Part shown: piece after piece, positions 43,985 through 54,205 of the stretch
Numbering within the stretch: position 1 is the stretch's first letter
Layout: every line of letters starts with the position of its first letter
Assembly (NCBI GenBank): GCA_024291935.2
Contig: CM044326.1
Location: 38,830,948 to 38,894,947, forward strand
Reading direction: 5' to 3'
DNA from: Okapia johnstoni
Lineage: Eukaryota; Chordata; Mammalia; Artiodactyla; Giraffidae
DNA length: 64,000 nucleotides
Notes under the pieces: generated by a model
Database searches by the model: none
What the model saw: the letters and a program-made list of their open reading frames with translations, nothing else
What the model was told of the DNA's origin: nothing
Translations under genes and position numbers: made by a program

Positions 43985-44382
43985 ATTCATCAGCCAGGGC
44001 ATCAGCCAAACATCATAGGGTATCACAGACAGGGCAGCATGCACGACAGAAATTGATTCTCATCTTTCTAGAGGCTGGAAGTCCAAAACGAAAGTGTCAG
44101 CAGCATTGGTTCCTTCCGAGGTCCCTTTCCTTGCCTTACAGATGACTGCCTCCTCCCCGTATCTTCATACAGTCTTCCCTCTGTGTCTGTGTCCTAATCG
44201 CCTCTTCTGCAAGGACACCAGTCAGATTGGACCAGGGTCCACCCATATGATGTCACTTAACCTTCATCACCCCTTTAAAGACGGCATCTCCGAACATACT
44301 CACATTCTAAGATGCTAGGGGTTAGGACTCCATTGTATGAATTTTATGGAAACAATCCAGCCCACACCACGGGGGAAGTCAG
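43985..44382 (-). mobile_element. MLT1 (ERVL-MaLR) LTR, antisense
   Basis: The + strand reads ttgattctcatctttctag, aggctggaagtccaaaacg, ctctgtgtctgtgtcctaat, gcaaggacaccagtcag and gggttaggactccattg, the reverse of the order at 4352-4800. Confidence 0.8.
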
Positions 44383-44639
44383 ATGATCTCTATTTTGGTG
44401 CACGATATCTTTATTCTCAATTCCTTAATGTTGGCTGAGGCCAGCCCACACCACCCTTTCACTCAACAGTCGCTATGGAAAGTGAACCAGGATGCCACCA
44501 GATGGTCCGGTGACAAAGCTGAGGCCCTGTCTGTCCCTGCCCTCCAGAGCTGGCAGGGTCCCGGGTGACTAAGACATGTGGCTAGATTTACAGTCCACAA
44601 GTCTCTTTGCACAACCACTGCAGCATTTAATTTTCTGAA

Positions 44640-44720
44640 AGCTCCTGAGGGGAGGGTTCAAGCATTGTCCTTATCTTCCAGCTGCAGAGATTGACACTCA
44701 AGGACGGAGTGATTGGCCCC
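44640..44720 (-). mobile_element. MIR SINE scrap
   Basis: The string gcagagattgacactcaagg, then gagtgattggcccc, fits a diverged antisense MIR core. Confidence 0.4.
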
Positions 44721-44819
44721 AGACCAGAGCGGCCACATGTGGAGGCTGAGTCTTGAGCCTCGGAGCCCCGATCCCTACTCCAGAGCAATCCTCCATCTGG
44801 GAGTCTCTTTCATTAGCCT

Positions 44820-45115
44820 CACTTTGTGGTCCTCCCATCAACAAGGATGTACTGAGCTCCTACTTTGTGCCAAGCTCTTATGGAGCTGCTTGCAAGCAGA
44901 GACTTTCAGAGGAGAGGAGAGAACAAACCAAAGAACTAGAAAGTGGGGAACAGACAGGATGATGTGATAATGTGATGGGGGGTAACTTTAGATAACACGA
45001 CCTGAGGAGCTGACATTTAAGTGAAGACCGAAGGAGGCAAATGAGACAATTCAAAGGCCCTGAGGTGTTCTGGCAAGAGCTGATGTTGGAGGGGTAGGTG
45101 GGGGCCAACCCACAC
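44820..45115 (-). mobile_element. L2 LINE remnant
   Basis: The string tgagctcctactttgtgcc, then cttatggagctgcttgcaag, gctgacatttaagtgaagac and aaggccctgaggtgttc, is the antisense L2 order. Confidence 0.7.
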
Positions 45116-45390
45116 ATGACCTTGGAAAGTATGTTTCTAAGTATTATGGGAAAAAAATTTAACCTGGATCTGAGCTGAGAATGAGAACCTGTTACTTAAT
45201 GATGTTCAATATTCTCTCTGATGTCCCCATTAATTGTTGCAGGAATTAGGAGTGGATTAAATACCTCTTTGGGATCTAAAATTGTAGTCACAAGAGGCTC
45301 CCTGAATTCTCCACAGCCAACTTCCCCTTTGCAGGGAGCCCTGTGGATGCCTCATTCAGGGCATCTAACACCCAAGGACACTATACTGTT
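45116..45390. other. Unique sequence, possible conserved element
   Basis: Repeat-free, with ttacttaatgatgttcaat and cattaattgttgcaggaatt at 45193-45253. No coding pattern. Confidence 0.3.
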
Positions 45391-45404
45391 TGAACAGCAT
45401 CTGC

Positions 45405-45596
45405 CAGGTTCGATGCATGAGGCAGGGTGCTCAGGGTTGGTGCACTGGGATGACCCTGAGGGATGGGATGGGGAGGGAGGTGGGAGGGAGGGTCAGGATG
45501 GGGAACCCATGTACACCCAAGGCTGGTTCATGTGAATGAATGGCAAAAACCACCACAATATCGTAAAGTAACCTCCAATTAAAATAAAATAAAAAA
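45405..45596 (+). mobile_element. Ruminant L1 tail, 5'-truncated, with 14-bp target duplication
   Basis: A 192-bp 3'-UTR end (gtgcactgggatgaccctg, ggggagggaggtgggagg, acaatatcgtaaagtaacc) with an A-rich AAAATAAAAT tail. It is flanked by tgaacagcatctgc (45391-45404) and tgaacaacatctgc (45597-45610), identical but for one base. It is therefore a fairly recent L1 insertion. Confidence 0.9.
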
Positions 45597-45610
45597 TGAA
45601 CAACATCTGC

Positions 45611-46674
45611 ATCTGCGAAGACCCATGGGGACCTCGGTCTCCCCCCACCCTCTGGGGTGTGGATCGGCTTTCGGACTAACAGGGGCAGAGTGTGCCTTCT
45701 GGCTGTTATTGGGGCTGGATGCAGTGGGGCGAGGGCAGCAGAGATTCAGGAACACGGGGACCTGGGCGTCCTCTAGACCAGCGTCAGGGGGAGACAGATG
45801 AAGGGAAACGGGTGCCCGTCCGTCTCACGGTGCTCGCTCCGACAGTGCGAGGAGCATCACGCCATTCTAAAACAGCAGGACCATTTTCTCTGTCCTAATT
45901 GATGAACAGCTGTGCTTTAATAGACTATACCACTGAGCTTCCCTGATCTCTCCTTAGGCCACCCCCCAGCCCCAAACAAAGGCTCCCTGGGGATACAGGA
46001 AAAACAAAGTTTCTCTGTTGTGTGTGATCACTGGGGAGGGGGAGGGGTGAAATTGTTTTTGCTCGATTAATAAACAGATAGATGAATAACTCCACCAAAT
46101 AGGTTTTAGATCCCTTTTTATGTATCCCTTATTGTTTATTTCCATCCCTTTTTATTGGCCACTCCCTGATAGTCACTGCTGTGAACTTTAAAGCTTCCCC
46201 TTCAAGAACTAAGTGGTAAATAAAGCTTGGAAAATGTGCAGCCTTTTGTGATGTCAACCATGATTTACAAATATTTCTTCACTCAGCCATCCCCTGAACC
46301 CTAAGATGTAGACACATACATCCAGGATCCTAATCTCTGCTGCACTGCGTTTTGTTGATTCCTGCATGGGAAATATGCTGGGGACTCTGGGCAGAAAAAA
46401 AACATCTGCACCTCCTGCCTTCAGGGGCTTAGGGTCTACTGCCTGCCTTTGCAAACCACAGCCCGGGGGGGCCTCATCCAGTCTGCCACCTGCTTTTGTA
46501 GGGCCCGTAATCAGAGAATGGTTTTACATGTCTAAACGGTTGAAAAAAAATCAAAAGAGCAAGACTCTGTGACTCATAAAAATTATCAGCAGGTCATATT
46601 TCAGTGATGACAATAAAGTTTTATTAGCAAACAGCCTCACTCATTTGTTTCGGTATCATCTACAGCGATTTTAA
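45611..46674. other. Unique sequence, moderately CpG-containing at 45780-45870
   Basis: 45780-45870 holds more CpG than its surroundings (cccgtccgtctcacgg, then gctcgctccgacagtgcg) but is far too short for an island. 46030-46180 and 46540-46670 are AT-rich. No gene or repeat recognised. Confidence 0.35.
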
Positions 46675-46888
46675 GGCTTACCTAGTGGCTTAGTGGTTAA
46701 GAATCCACCTGCCAATGCAGAAGACGTGGCTTTGATCCCTGGGTCAGGAAGATCCCCTGGAGATGAAAATGGCAACCCACTCCAGTATTCTTGCCTGGAG
46801 AATTCCTTGGACAGAGGAGTCTGGTGGGCTATAGTCCATTGGGTCGCAAAGAGTCAGACACGACTGAAGTGACTTAGCACACATGTAC
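46675..46888 (+). mobile_element. Bov-tA SINE
   Basis: Sense full-length copy: ggcttacctagtggcttag, B box gctttgatccctgggtc, tail gacacgactgaagtgac. Confidence 0.95.
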
Positions 46889-47379
46889 GCACCTATTTAT
46901 ATGGGTTCTGTTTGGAGGCAAGTCTATCAGCAGAGTCACAGCCCAAATAGGAGTTTCCTGCTTCCTGGTCCAGTGCAATTCTGACCCAAGACTGGTTCTT
47001 TACCAGGTCTGGCAACTGCTGAGTTCTACCCTGGCTGAAACACAAGGGTCATAAAAATCACAGGGTGGCACTGTAAGGGTTTAATGAGATGATGCAGAGC
47101 CTGGTGCACAGAGACCCTTCAGTGTATGTCCGCTCCCTCAGCATCAGCAGCATCAGTTCTGGGTCCCCGTCTCTCCCAAGGTCCGGCCCCAGGCAAGGGC
47201 CAGTTCTCTGCATCTCCAACAGCGGCTGGGGGCTCTCCCAGGGCAGGCATCTCACTTCATCGAGTCCCAGATGCAAGGTGGCCCTCCCCCGTCTGTGTGT
47301 GTCTGAACCTTGAACACGTACACCCTATCAACTGTCTGAAAGCTCACTTTCTGTGTGGAAAAGTGTAAGAAATAGTTAA
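46889..47379. other. Unique sequence, nothing recognised
   Basis: No repeat or gene pattern. Overlapping 72-80 codon frames on both strands at 47058-47368. Confidence 0.4.
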
Positions 47380-47725
47380 ATGTTTCCTATTGTTGTATCA
47401 GTGAACCAGTTCAGAGATTGCCGACTCAATTCAATCAAAATTAGTGACAAGAGAGCAATTTTCCCGTTCCATTCAGCGTGGAGAGCTTTTTGTTTTGCTT
47501 TGTTTTTATTGGAGGTGATTCACTGCATCTTTCCTAGAGGTAAGCTGAGTAGCTCCGGCAGCGCCGTGTCTACTTTTGTCTAGATAAGTGTTATCCAGTA
47601 AAATGAACACAATAAGACAATGTTTACCTTAATGCTGTTTAAAAATCACATCGCAATAAGAGATCAATAGCTCTCTACAACAATTTACCAAAGACCCGGC
47701 TGGGGAAGAGAAATTCAAATTGCAT
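47380..47725. other. Repeat-free block, possible conserved noncoding element
   Basis: It contains ttcaatcaaaattagtgac and a head-to-head GATA pair agataagtgttatc at 47582-47595. AT-rich, with no coding frame. Confidence 0.35.
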
Positions 47726-47745
47726 TGATTTTTTTTTCATGAGCA

Positions 47746-47779
47746 TGTGTGTGTGTGTGTGTGTGTGTGCGTGTGTGTG
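47746..47779 (+). repeat. (TG)17 microsatellite with one C interruption
   Basis: A TG array with a single TGCG unit near 47769-47771. Confidence 0.97.
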
Positions 47780-48236
47780 AGAGAGACAATAATAGCCCAT
47801 GAGCCAGAGCATTGACAATATGGCACATGAGCACTGAATCTAAAACACAAGTCAGAAGGAGCCAAGAGGAGGATCGCTGAACTGTTGTGGCTGTTACCCG
47901 TGGCCCTGGGAATTGGGGGAAACTCAATAAAGACAGGAGAGCACAGTGGTTTTTTTCCACTTGCGTCCCAATTCTCTGCAGGCCGTAGTCTTGGAGAATT
48001 TGGGTCTGGAAAGGACTTTGGAGGTGACCCCGCGCTGACGTCCATGTGGGTTCAGGTGGAGGAGCGGGGACCGCAGTCAGCCACGGGGCTCCCGGGTCGT
48101 GTGTGTGGAAAGAAGTGCGTCCCTGAAGGCAGCAGAGCCTGCCTCTCTCTTCTTGGACCCTGGTACACAATAGGATCTCAGCTGGTACACAATAGGATCT
48201 CAGTCGACATCTGTTGAATAACTAGACAGAGGCAAA
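47780..48236. other. Unique sequence with a tandem duplication
   Basis: At 48159-48202 the 22-bp word tggtacacaataggatctca is duplicated in tandem inside an L2/MIR-like tail (followed by catctgttgaataa). Otherwise nothing recognised. Confidence 0.5.
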
Positions 48237-48332
48237 CAGGAGGGAAGGGCGGGAGGGGTGAGGAAAGGGAGGGAAGGAGGAAAGGAGGGGGAGAAAGGAA
48301 AGAATGGAAGGAGAAAAGAAAGGAAGGAAAAC
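48237..48332 (+). repeat. Polypurine tract (GGGA/GGAA)
   Basis: About 95 bp almost entirely G and A on the + strand (agggagggaaggaggaaagg and similar). Confidence 0.95.
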
Positions 48333-48814
48333 AACCAAGACGTCTATCAGAGAGACCTGAGCTGGACTCTGATCTATATTTGCACTTGACCTTGGTCATG
48401 CCTGACCTCGCACATCAGTGCGAGAGTCGTGAGAAATCAACAGAATTATCACATGTCCACTTTCTGGTCTGCACTAGCTGCCCAAGATGTGAAAAAACAG
48501 AGCCGGGACGAGATCATGCTTTTCTGCCACAAATATCGGAGTCTAAATTCCTCCAAAGGAAAGGTTTCCTGAGCCTGGGCCTGTACACAGGGGCCCCAGG
48601 GGGCTTCTGAACCGCCCCACACTGTGGCTGCCTCGAGCAGAGACAGAGGCCAGGTTGCGGGTATGCCTTTCTGATAACCCCACAATCCCGCTCCGACCAC
48701 TTTGAAATATGCCTTGGAAAAGAAGTAAGGTTTTTTTTTTTTTTCAAGGGGGGAGGAAAGAAATGTAAGTGGAGAAATTATTGGAACTGGAGAGGGGTTT
48801 TAATGGCAACATTG
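48333..48814. other. Unique sequence, nothing recognised
   Basis: It includes a 14-base T run near 48731-48744. No repeat family or gene pattern. Confidence 0.4.
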
Positions 48815-49085
48815 GCATCCTGCAATTTCACACATTAAAACATATTTTTAAAGAAACAACTACAGTGCTGATTGTATAAGGGCAAAGCTTTCCACTCTTC
48901 AGACTATTAATAAGGGCTTCCCATGGAGAAGACAAATACATGCTTGATGCATTTTTAATCCTTTGCCAATACATTTGACTAAAGCTGTTTGCTGTTTCAG
49001 TGACAGGATTTAACTTGCCCTTCTGTAGCCGACGTTCCTGATTATTAATGACATTTAGGAAACACAAGCTCTAAAGTTACATTCT
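48815..49085. other. Repeat-free block, possible conserved noncoding element
   Basis: AT cores gatgcatttttaatcc and cctgattattaatgac, with cagactattaataaggg, lie in unique sequence. The style matches developmental enhancers but nothing proves it. Confidence 0.35.
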
Positions 49086-50239
49086 GGTTGAATGGCAGCC
49101 TCTGCTCCGTGCCCTGCAGAGGGGAACTCGCACTTCTGAATGAGGGGGGGCGTCCTCTCAGTCCAGGGCAAAGGGGGCTTCCCCACGCTGGGCTGCTCCT
49201 CTCCTATCCCCTCAGCCAGGAGCCAGTTCAGAGTCAGCTCTGAGCAGCGGGCATCAGCCTTTCCAGCTCCCTTCCCTGCTTTTCCACACCTGGTAACCTT
49301 GGCGTCATTGCCATGAGGACTGCTCAGTGCTGTCTGGAGACAGGAGCTGGGAAATATGAAACCAAATTCACGGAGGGTATTCAGATTTCTCAGGACCCCC
49401 CTCCCATTCAAATGCCAAGAATACAATCTTCCAGGAAAAAGAGGTGGCCAGGAGCGTAAATAACTTTGAAACAAGGGATCGAGAGAAAGCCCTTGGATCT
49501 TAACAGAACACAAGCAGAGGGAAGAACCCGTTACTCGGACACAGCTGATTACGTTATGCTTTTTAAAAAATTATTTTAAGAGAAATTAGCATTCAGGCTG
49601 AAATGAAATTGCATATGCTGATACCCTCCAAGCCACCTCCTTTATTCAGCTGGGTGATGGGATGTTGATAAGAGCATTCCCCAAGTGAACACACTAGAAT
49701 ATGGACAGAAATGGGTGCAGATGAGAATTCTTGGAAGGCAGGGAGCATTTTGCTTTGGTTTTGAACTATTCCCATTGAGGGGAATTGAGAGGGGGTGAGT
49801 GGGCAGGGGGTTGGGGAGGAAGCAGACAGACATGCAGGTGACAACCCAGGACGAAAGAAGAACATGAAGCGGGTTCACACACACCATCTGAAAAGGACCC
49901 CCCTCTTCCATCTGGGAAAAGTCATTTGCACAAAAGCCTTTCAGCCTCCCTGTATTATATGCTCAGCTCTGACCCCCTATTGTAATGAAAAGCAGATCCT
50001 CCTATGAATCACAGAAAATCAATACTGCGTTTTACTAAGTTTGCGTTAATTTTACACCTTTCAGCCTCCGGAGGGGAATTATTGCCTGCAAAGATGAGAA
50101 AGCCTCTTCTCCCCCAATTCTGCCGTTGTCTGGGTTTCAGACAACTAGGTTGGAAAAACCCTATCACTATTTAAAAAGGGGAAAAAAAACACAACGATGA
50201 AGAAGAAGAAGGAGAAAAGGCGGGGGTGGAGGGGGGTTG
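49086..50239. other. Unique sequence, nothing recognised
   Basis: A 152-codon antisense frame (49055-49513) shows no domain, signal peptide or known family. A GAA/purine tract lies at 50200-50235. Confidence 0.4.
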
Positions 50240-50695
50240 CGGTTTGAGAGATTTTAATAGCTAATAATAGGAGAGAGCATAAAAGCGCAGATCCAATTTA
50301 AGCGAAAGAGTTCCTATGTAAGCATTGCTTGTCAGTCTCAGGGTGTACTGTTTAGGGGCCAGCTCCTGAGCATGGCAGCCCAGATATATAAAGTCCAGAT
50401 TTAATTCCGATACAGAGAAATACAATTTCAAAACCGGACGTCTTATCATCGGCGTGTCCCACTGGAGAACTCATTTCCCTATAGCAAAAGGCTGTCAATG
50501 CCATTATGCTGTACAAGGAAGCAATTTACCACTACAGCTAAACAGGGCTACCAGGACTGTGGGAACTTGAGCATTTGAAGTTATCGCTCGGAAAAAAAAA
50601 AATAGCATTTCAAATGTCAGTGAAATGGGAAGGAATAATTGAAAAGTATCAATCAGAGAAGCAGAAGGGTTTAGAAGGCTGAGACCACAGCCTGA
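50240..50695. other. Repeat-free block, possible conserved noncoding element
   Basis: It runs from gattttaatagctaataat through cgctcggaaaaaaaaaaat to gaataattgaaaagtatc. A TATATAAA box lies at 50386-50393, and ctatagcaaaaggctgtc follows. The longest repeat-free, non-coding-looking block of its kind in the window's right half. Confidence 0.35.
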
Positions 50696-51085
50696 CTAAC
50701 TGGGCTTTGCTCTTTTTGCTTTCTTTCCTGCCCCTTCCCCTTTCTGCTGCCCTTACAGACCAACCCCTCCCTGTTCCCTTCACCCCTAAGCCTGCATGCT
50801 CCCTGCGCAAGTTCAAATTCAACTCCGGAAAAGCAGGGCTTGCTGCTTCGTCCTTCTTCTGTGTCAGACGCAAAGGGCAATATGAGACTGCAGGAGCTGA
50901 GATTTCATGGTGCAAATATGCTCCCCACCCAAGTCCTGAGTCACCCTCATGCTCAAGATCTACAAAAGGCATGACCTTCCAGGTCCTGCAAAATCACTCA
51001 TGTTCACAAAGCCCCACAATGGTAGCCTGCGTCCAGTTGCTCCTTATGGTGACTGAGAACATCTCAATACAACTTGGAGTATAAA
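50696..51085. other. Unique sequence with a 125-codon open frame
   Basis: The frame 50707-51084 begins with hydrophobic Leu/Phe-rich residues that could mimic a signal peptide. An overlapping 107-codon antisense frame exists and no family is recognised. It is preceded by a pyrimidine-rich tract (50710-50756). Treated as noncoding. Confidence 0.3.
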
Positions 51086-51089
51086 GACC

Positions 51090-51290
51090 ACAGAATTGCA
51101 TTTCTACCTTGGACCCATCACTGACTAGTCCTGATTCACCCTGACAAGGTAATTCCGCTCTCTAGTCCTCAACATCCTTAAAATATCAATAAATGAGGAT
51201 ACCATTAAAATATCAATAAAATGAGGATAATGATATCCTCATTAATGTAAGGGATAAGACAGAGCATGTAGAATGTATCCTGCCTGGCAT
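51090..51290 (+). mobile_element. MIR-like remnant with tandem duplication
   Basis: The string taaaatatcaataa followed by gaggata occurs twice (51177-51203, 51206-51233), within MIR-like sequence ending agaatgtatcctgcctggc. Confidence 0.45.
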
Positions 51291-51653
51291 GGAGGTAACT
51301 AGCACTATTGCCATCATGATTCCACTGCGTGGTGAGGGCATTCAAATTTCTTACCATCTATGGTCGACTCACCTCTGGGAGCCCACTGTTACCACTGCCT
51401 CCTGCTTCCCTTCTGTTCTTCCAACACTCTGAGCCCATTTCTGAGCCTGAACAGAACCCTGTAGAGCCTTCCCAGGACAGACTGCCCCCACCACAACCGG
51501 CACCATATTCTCCACCTGCCTCTTGTCTAGAAAAATTGAGTCAAAGAATAATTTTAATCAGAGAGATGAAACAATGCAAAAACAAAGGAAAACAGTCAAA
51601 TAACACAAAATAATCATAGTTTAGCCAATAAACAAGTCAAGGACTTTAAGTTT
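51291..51653. other. Unique sequence, nothing recognised
   Basis: A Pro/Ser-rich 94-codon frame lacks features. No repeat family seen. Confidence 0.4.
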
Positions 51654-51658
51654 TTCCT

Positions 51659-52145
51659 TGAGGACTACAGATAATATTCTGAACCATATCCTTTGAGCTG
51701 TTCTGTAGATAGTGTAACTCCCACCAGGCGCAAGGAGTTCACTACATGATGACCAGGATGTAGCCATGACATAAGCTGCCACAATTTTGAGAACTGGCCT
51801 CAAGAAAATGGGAATAAACTGACCCTGGAACTGAAAACTAACTGTACTTAAAACAATCAAGATGATGCTGATCAGACCGTCACACGACCAAGTTCAAGGT
51901 CACTGTCAGAGCTGACTGTGCTGTTCTACATGCAGCCTCCCCCCACCATCTATGCACCCCTGAAACTGCCCTCTGGGAGTTCTTGCCCACTGATTGGCAA
52001 TGGGGAGTTGGTTCTTTGGGACATGAGTCCATCCTCTCCCCAGGATAGCTGGCTTCCTCAATAAAGCGTCTTTCCTTTTACCCAATACATGTCTCTCAGT
52101 ATAAAATTCTTGAGCCACAAACAGCCAAACCTGAGTTCAGTAACA
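51659..52145 (+). mobile_element. Solo endogenous-retrovirus LTR
   Basis: A 487-bp segment with TG...CA ends (tgaggactacagataat ... gagttcagtaaca). It is flanked by ttcct (51654-51658) and ttccc (52146-52150). It has an AATAAA polyadenylation signal at 52060-52065 followed by a T-rich region, as expected for a sense LTR. No internal retroviral genes adjoin it. Confidence 0.8.
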
Positions 52146-52154
52146 TTCCCAACA

Positions 52155-52500
52155 TGGACCTTTGTGCTTGCTGCTTTTCTTGTGGAACACTCATTCCATT
52201 AGTTTTCACATAGCTAGCTCTTTATTCAGTTCACAGCTCCCATGTACCTCACAAAAGACCTTCCCTGTCCAACCTCCTGGCGATTGTACAGCTGATTGTT
52301 TTTGAATCACTGATCTTTACTTTCTTGACAACAGTTATCTTTGGAATTACTGTTCGTCTCTCCCACTAGAATACAAATCCCCTAAGAACAAGGTTCTTGT
52401 CTGTCCTATACTCTACAAAATATCTTTCTCTTGGACTGAATGCCTGGTACAAAGCAGGTATCATGTAAATACCCTCATGTGTTGAATCAATAAACAAGTG
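52155..52500 (+). mobile_element. L2 LINE 3' end
   Basis: Sense L2: aaagaccttccctgtccaac, actagaatacaaatccccta, aacaaggttcttgtctgtcc, then a ttgaatcaataaacaagtg end. Confidence 0.85.
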
Positions 52501-52929
52501 AATGGAAGATCATCCCGTTTGAATGAAATGTGAACCTGCCCGACCCAGAGCCTAGGCAAGAGTAGGCACTCAGGAAATGTTAGCTGGGCCTTCCTCACTT
52601 AGTAGCTGGTCCTGGACAAGCACCTCCCTGTGGATGGGGCAGCCAAGATGAGCAGCAGCAAGACCAGCCTCTTCCTGTAGCCTTTGGGTGCCTAGTTATA
52701 GAAACTCCAATTTGGCCAGGGTAATGGGGGCTCCCTTGGTATACCCTTTTCTCAGTACTTACAACCTGGTGTAATGAATGCAGTGACCTGGGAATTTCCC
52801 CAGTGGCCTCTGAACTTCGGCTTAGGGACTTTGCCTTTCATTTATAGATCTACCCGTCCACCGTCCATCCATCTACCAGGTTTGGTGGCCCACACATGCT
52901 AAGAATCATAACAAGGGAAGACAGCCTGA
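52501..52929. other. Unique sequence, nothing recognised
   Basis: No repeat family or gene pattern beyond a short ccgtccaccgtccatccatc run at 52855-52874. Confidence 0.4.
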
Positions 52930-53065
52930 GCAATTCCTACGGCCAGGCCCTGTGCTAAGCACTCTGAGCATCATCTCACTGAAGCCTCTTGATCCAACAC
53001 GGGGTCCTTGCTACCGTGTCCCCATTTCACAGGCAAGGAGACTAACATGTAGAGCAATTATGCTG
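52930..53065 (-). mobile_element. MIR SINE
   Basis: Antisense core: ctgtgctaagcactctgagc, ccccatttcacaggcaagg, agactaacatgtagagc. Confidence 0.8.
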
Positions 53066-53433
53066 AGCACTGATCCCATATGCTGTCTGACATTTGGTAA
53101 AGTAAAATAAAAGTTAAGTATTGCTAACTACTGTCTTGCTAAAGTTCAGAAATACACATGGCTTCATATTTTAAGGTTTTTGAAATTCAGATGCATCTTT
53201 TCATCAATGTGAATATTTAACATCAGAGTGTTCACTATTTTGGAAAAGCTGTTCTTGTGTCTGATGGTGGCTGACACTTTAGAAATAAGAAAACAGGGTG
53301 GCTTTACACAGAGGGACTTGTGAATCCACTGACACTTACCTCTGCTCCCAGCCCTGAGATGGTCTTGTTTTGGGCTTTCTCTCCAGCAAAAGGATTCTGG
53401 TAGGATGGCAGTTTTCCTCTCTTTCCCAACATA
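53066..53433. other. Unique sequence, nothing recognised
   Basis: No repeat family or gene pattern. Confidence 0.4.
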
Positions 53434-53480
53434 TGTGTGTGTGTGTGTGTATGTAAACATACATGTGTGTGTGTGTGTGT
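53434..53480 (+). repeat. Two (TG)n arrays
   Basis: (TG)8-9 arrays at 53434-53450 and 53464-53480 separated by atgtaaacataca. They sit where LTR-like copy B carries its AT/AC-rich tail, so they probably grew from it. Confidence 0.95.
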
Positions 53481-53729
53481 AAGAGAGATAGAGGTACATA
53501 TATACAAGGGATAGAGATTTACTTTAAGGATCTCACTCAAGTGACCGTGGGAACCAAGTAAGAACCTACAGGTTGGAAACCCGGAGAAGAGTTGCCATTA
53601 CAGGGTTGAGTCTGAAATATACAGGGCAGACCAGTGGGTGAGAAACTCAAGCAGATTTTCGATGTTGCACTCTTCAGGAAGAATTGCTTCTTCTCCAAGG
53701 AAAAAAAGCTTTTTTTTCTTTACAAAGCA

Positions 53730-53985
53730 AGATTCTCTCATTTTAATTAATTTTTACTCTTCTGATTATGCAACTTGCTTTGGTATTTTCATTGACTTCT
53801 AAGGCATTTTTTACTGAAGGATAATGTGTAATTGTTTTTATTTATTAAGGTAAAATTTACATACAGTAAAATGCACAGAACTTAAGTATGGGATTGAGAA
53901 GTTTTGGTAAATATACACACTCATGTGAACATCACCCTAATAAAGATACAGGGTATTTCTATTAAGACGACCATGCAATATTTCT
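53730..53985 (+). mobile_element. L1 LINE 3'-UTR fragment inside copy B
   Basis: The string taaggtaaaatttacatacag, then aagttttggtaaatatacac and gtgaacatcaccctaataaag, is an old L1 3'-UTR signature. Confidence 0.6.
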
Positions 53986-54205
53986 AGGAGAGGTTTTCCA
54001 CTCTGAAGGTCTTTGGCTGATTGGGTGAGGCCCACCCAAATTATGGAGAGTAAGTAATTTGTTTTACTTAAAGTCTACAGATATAAGTGTTCATCTCATC
54101 AAAGAAAAAACCTTCAGAGCAACATCTGTTCTGGGATCTGACCAAACAACTGAGTCCCATGGCCCAGCCAAATTGACACAGAAAATGAACCATCACACAG
54201 AGTTA

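Larger units (their letters stand above)
53434..54205 (-). mobile_element. LTR-like mammalian repeat, copy B, split by L1
   Basis: The + strand reads atagagatttactttaagg, cagggcagaccagtgggtg, then after an L1 piece gattgggtgaggcccaccc and ggcccagccaaattgacac. It is antisense relative to copy A. Confidence 0.65.

Noticed and set aside
45780..45870. CpG island
   Set aside because: Only a handful of CpGs in under 100 bp; too short.
49055..49513. 152-codon antisense frame
   Set aside because: No domain, no conserved motif, no splice sites suggested; length is within chance for GC-balanced DNA.
50707..51084. 125-codon frame with signal-peptide-like start
   Set aside because: The Leu/Phe start comes from a pyrimidine-rich tract; overlapping antisense frame; no family.
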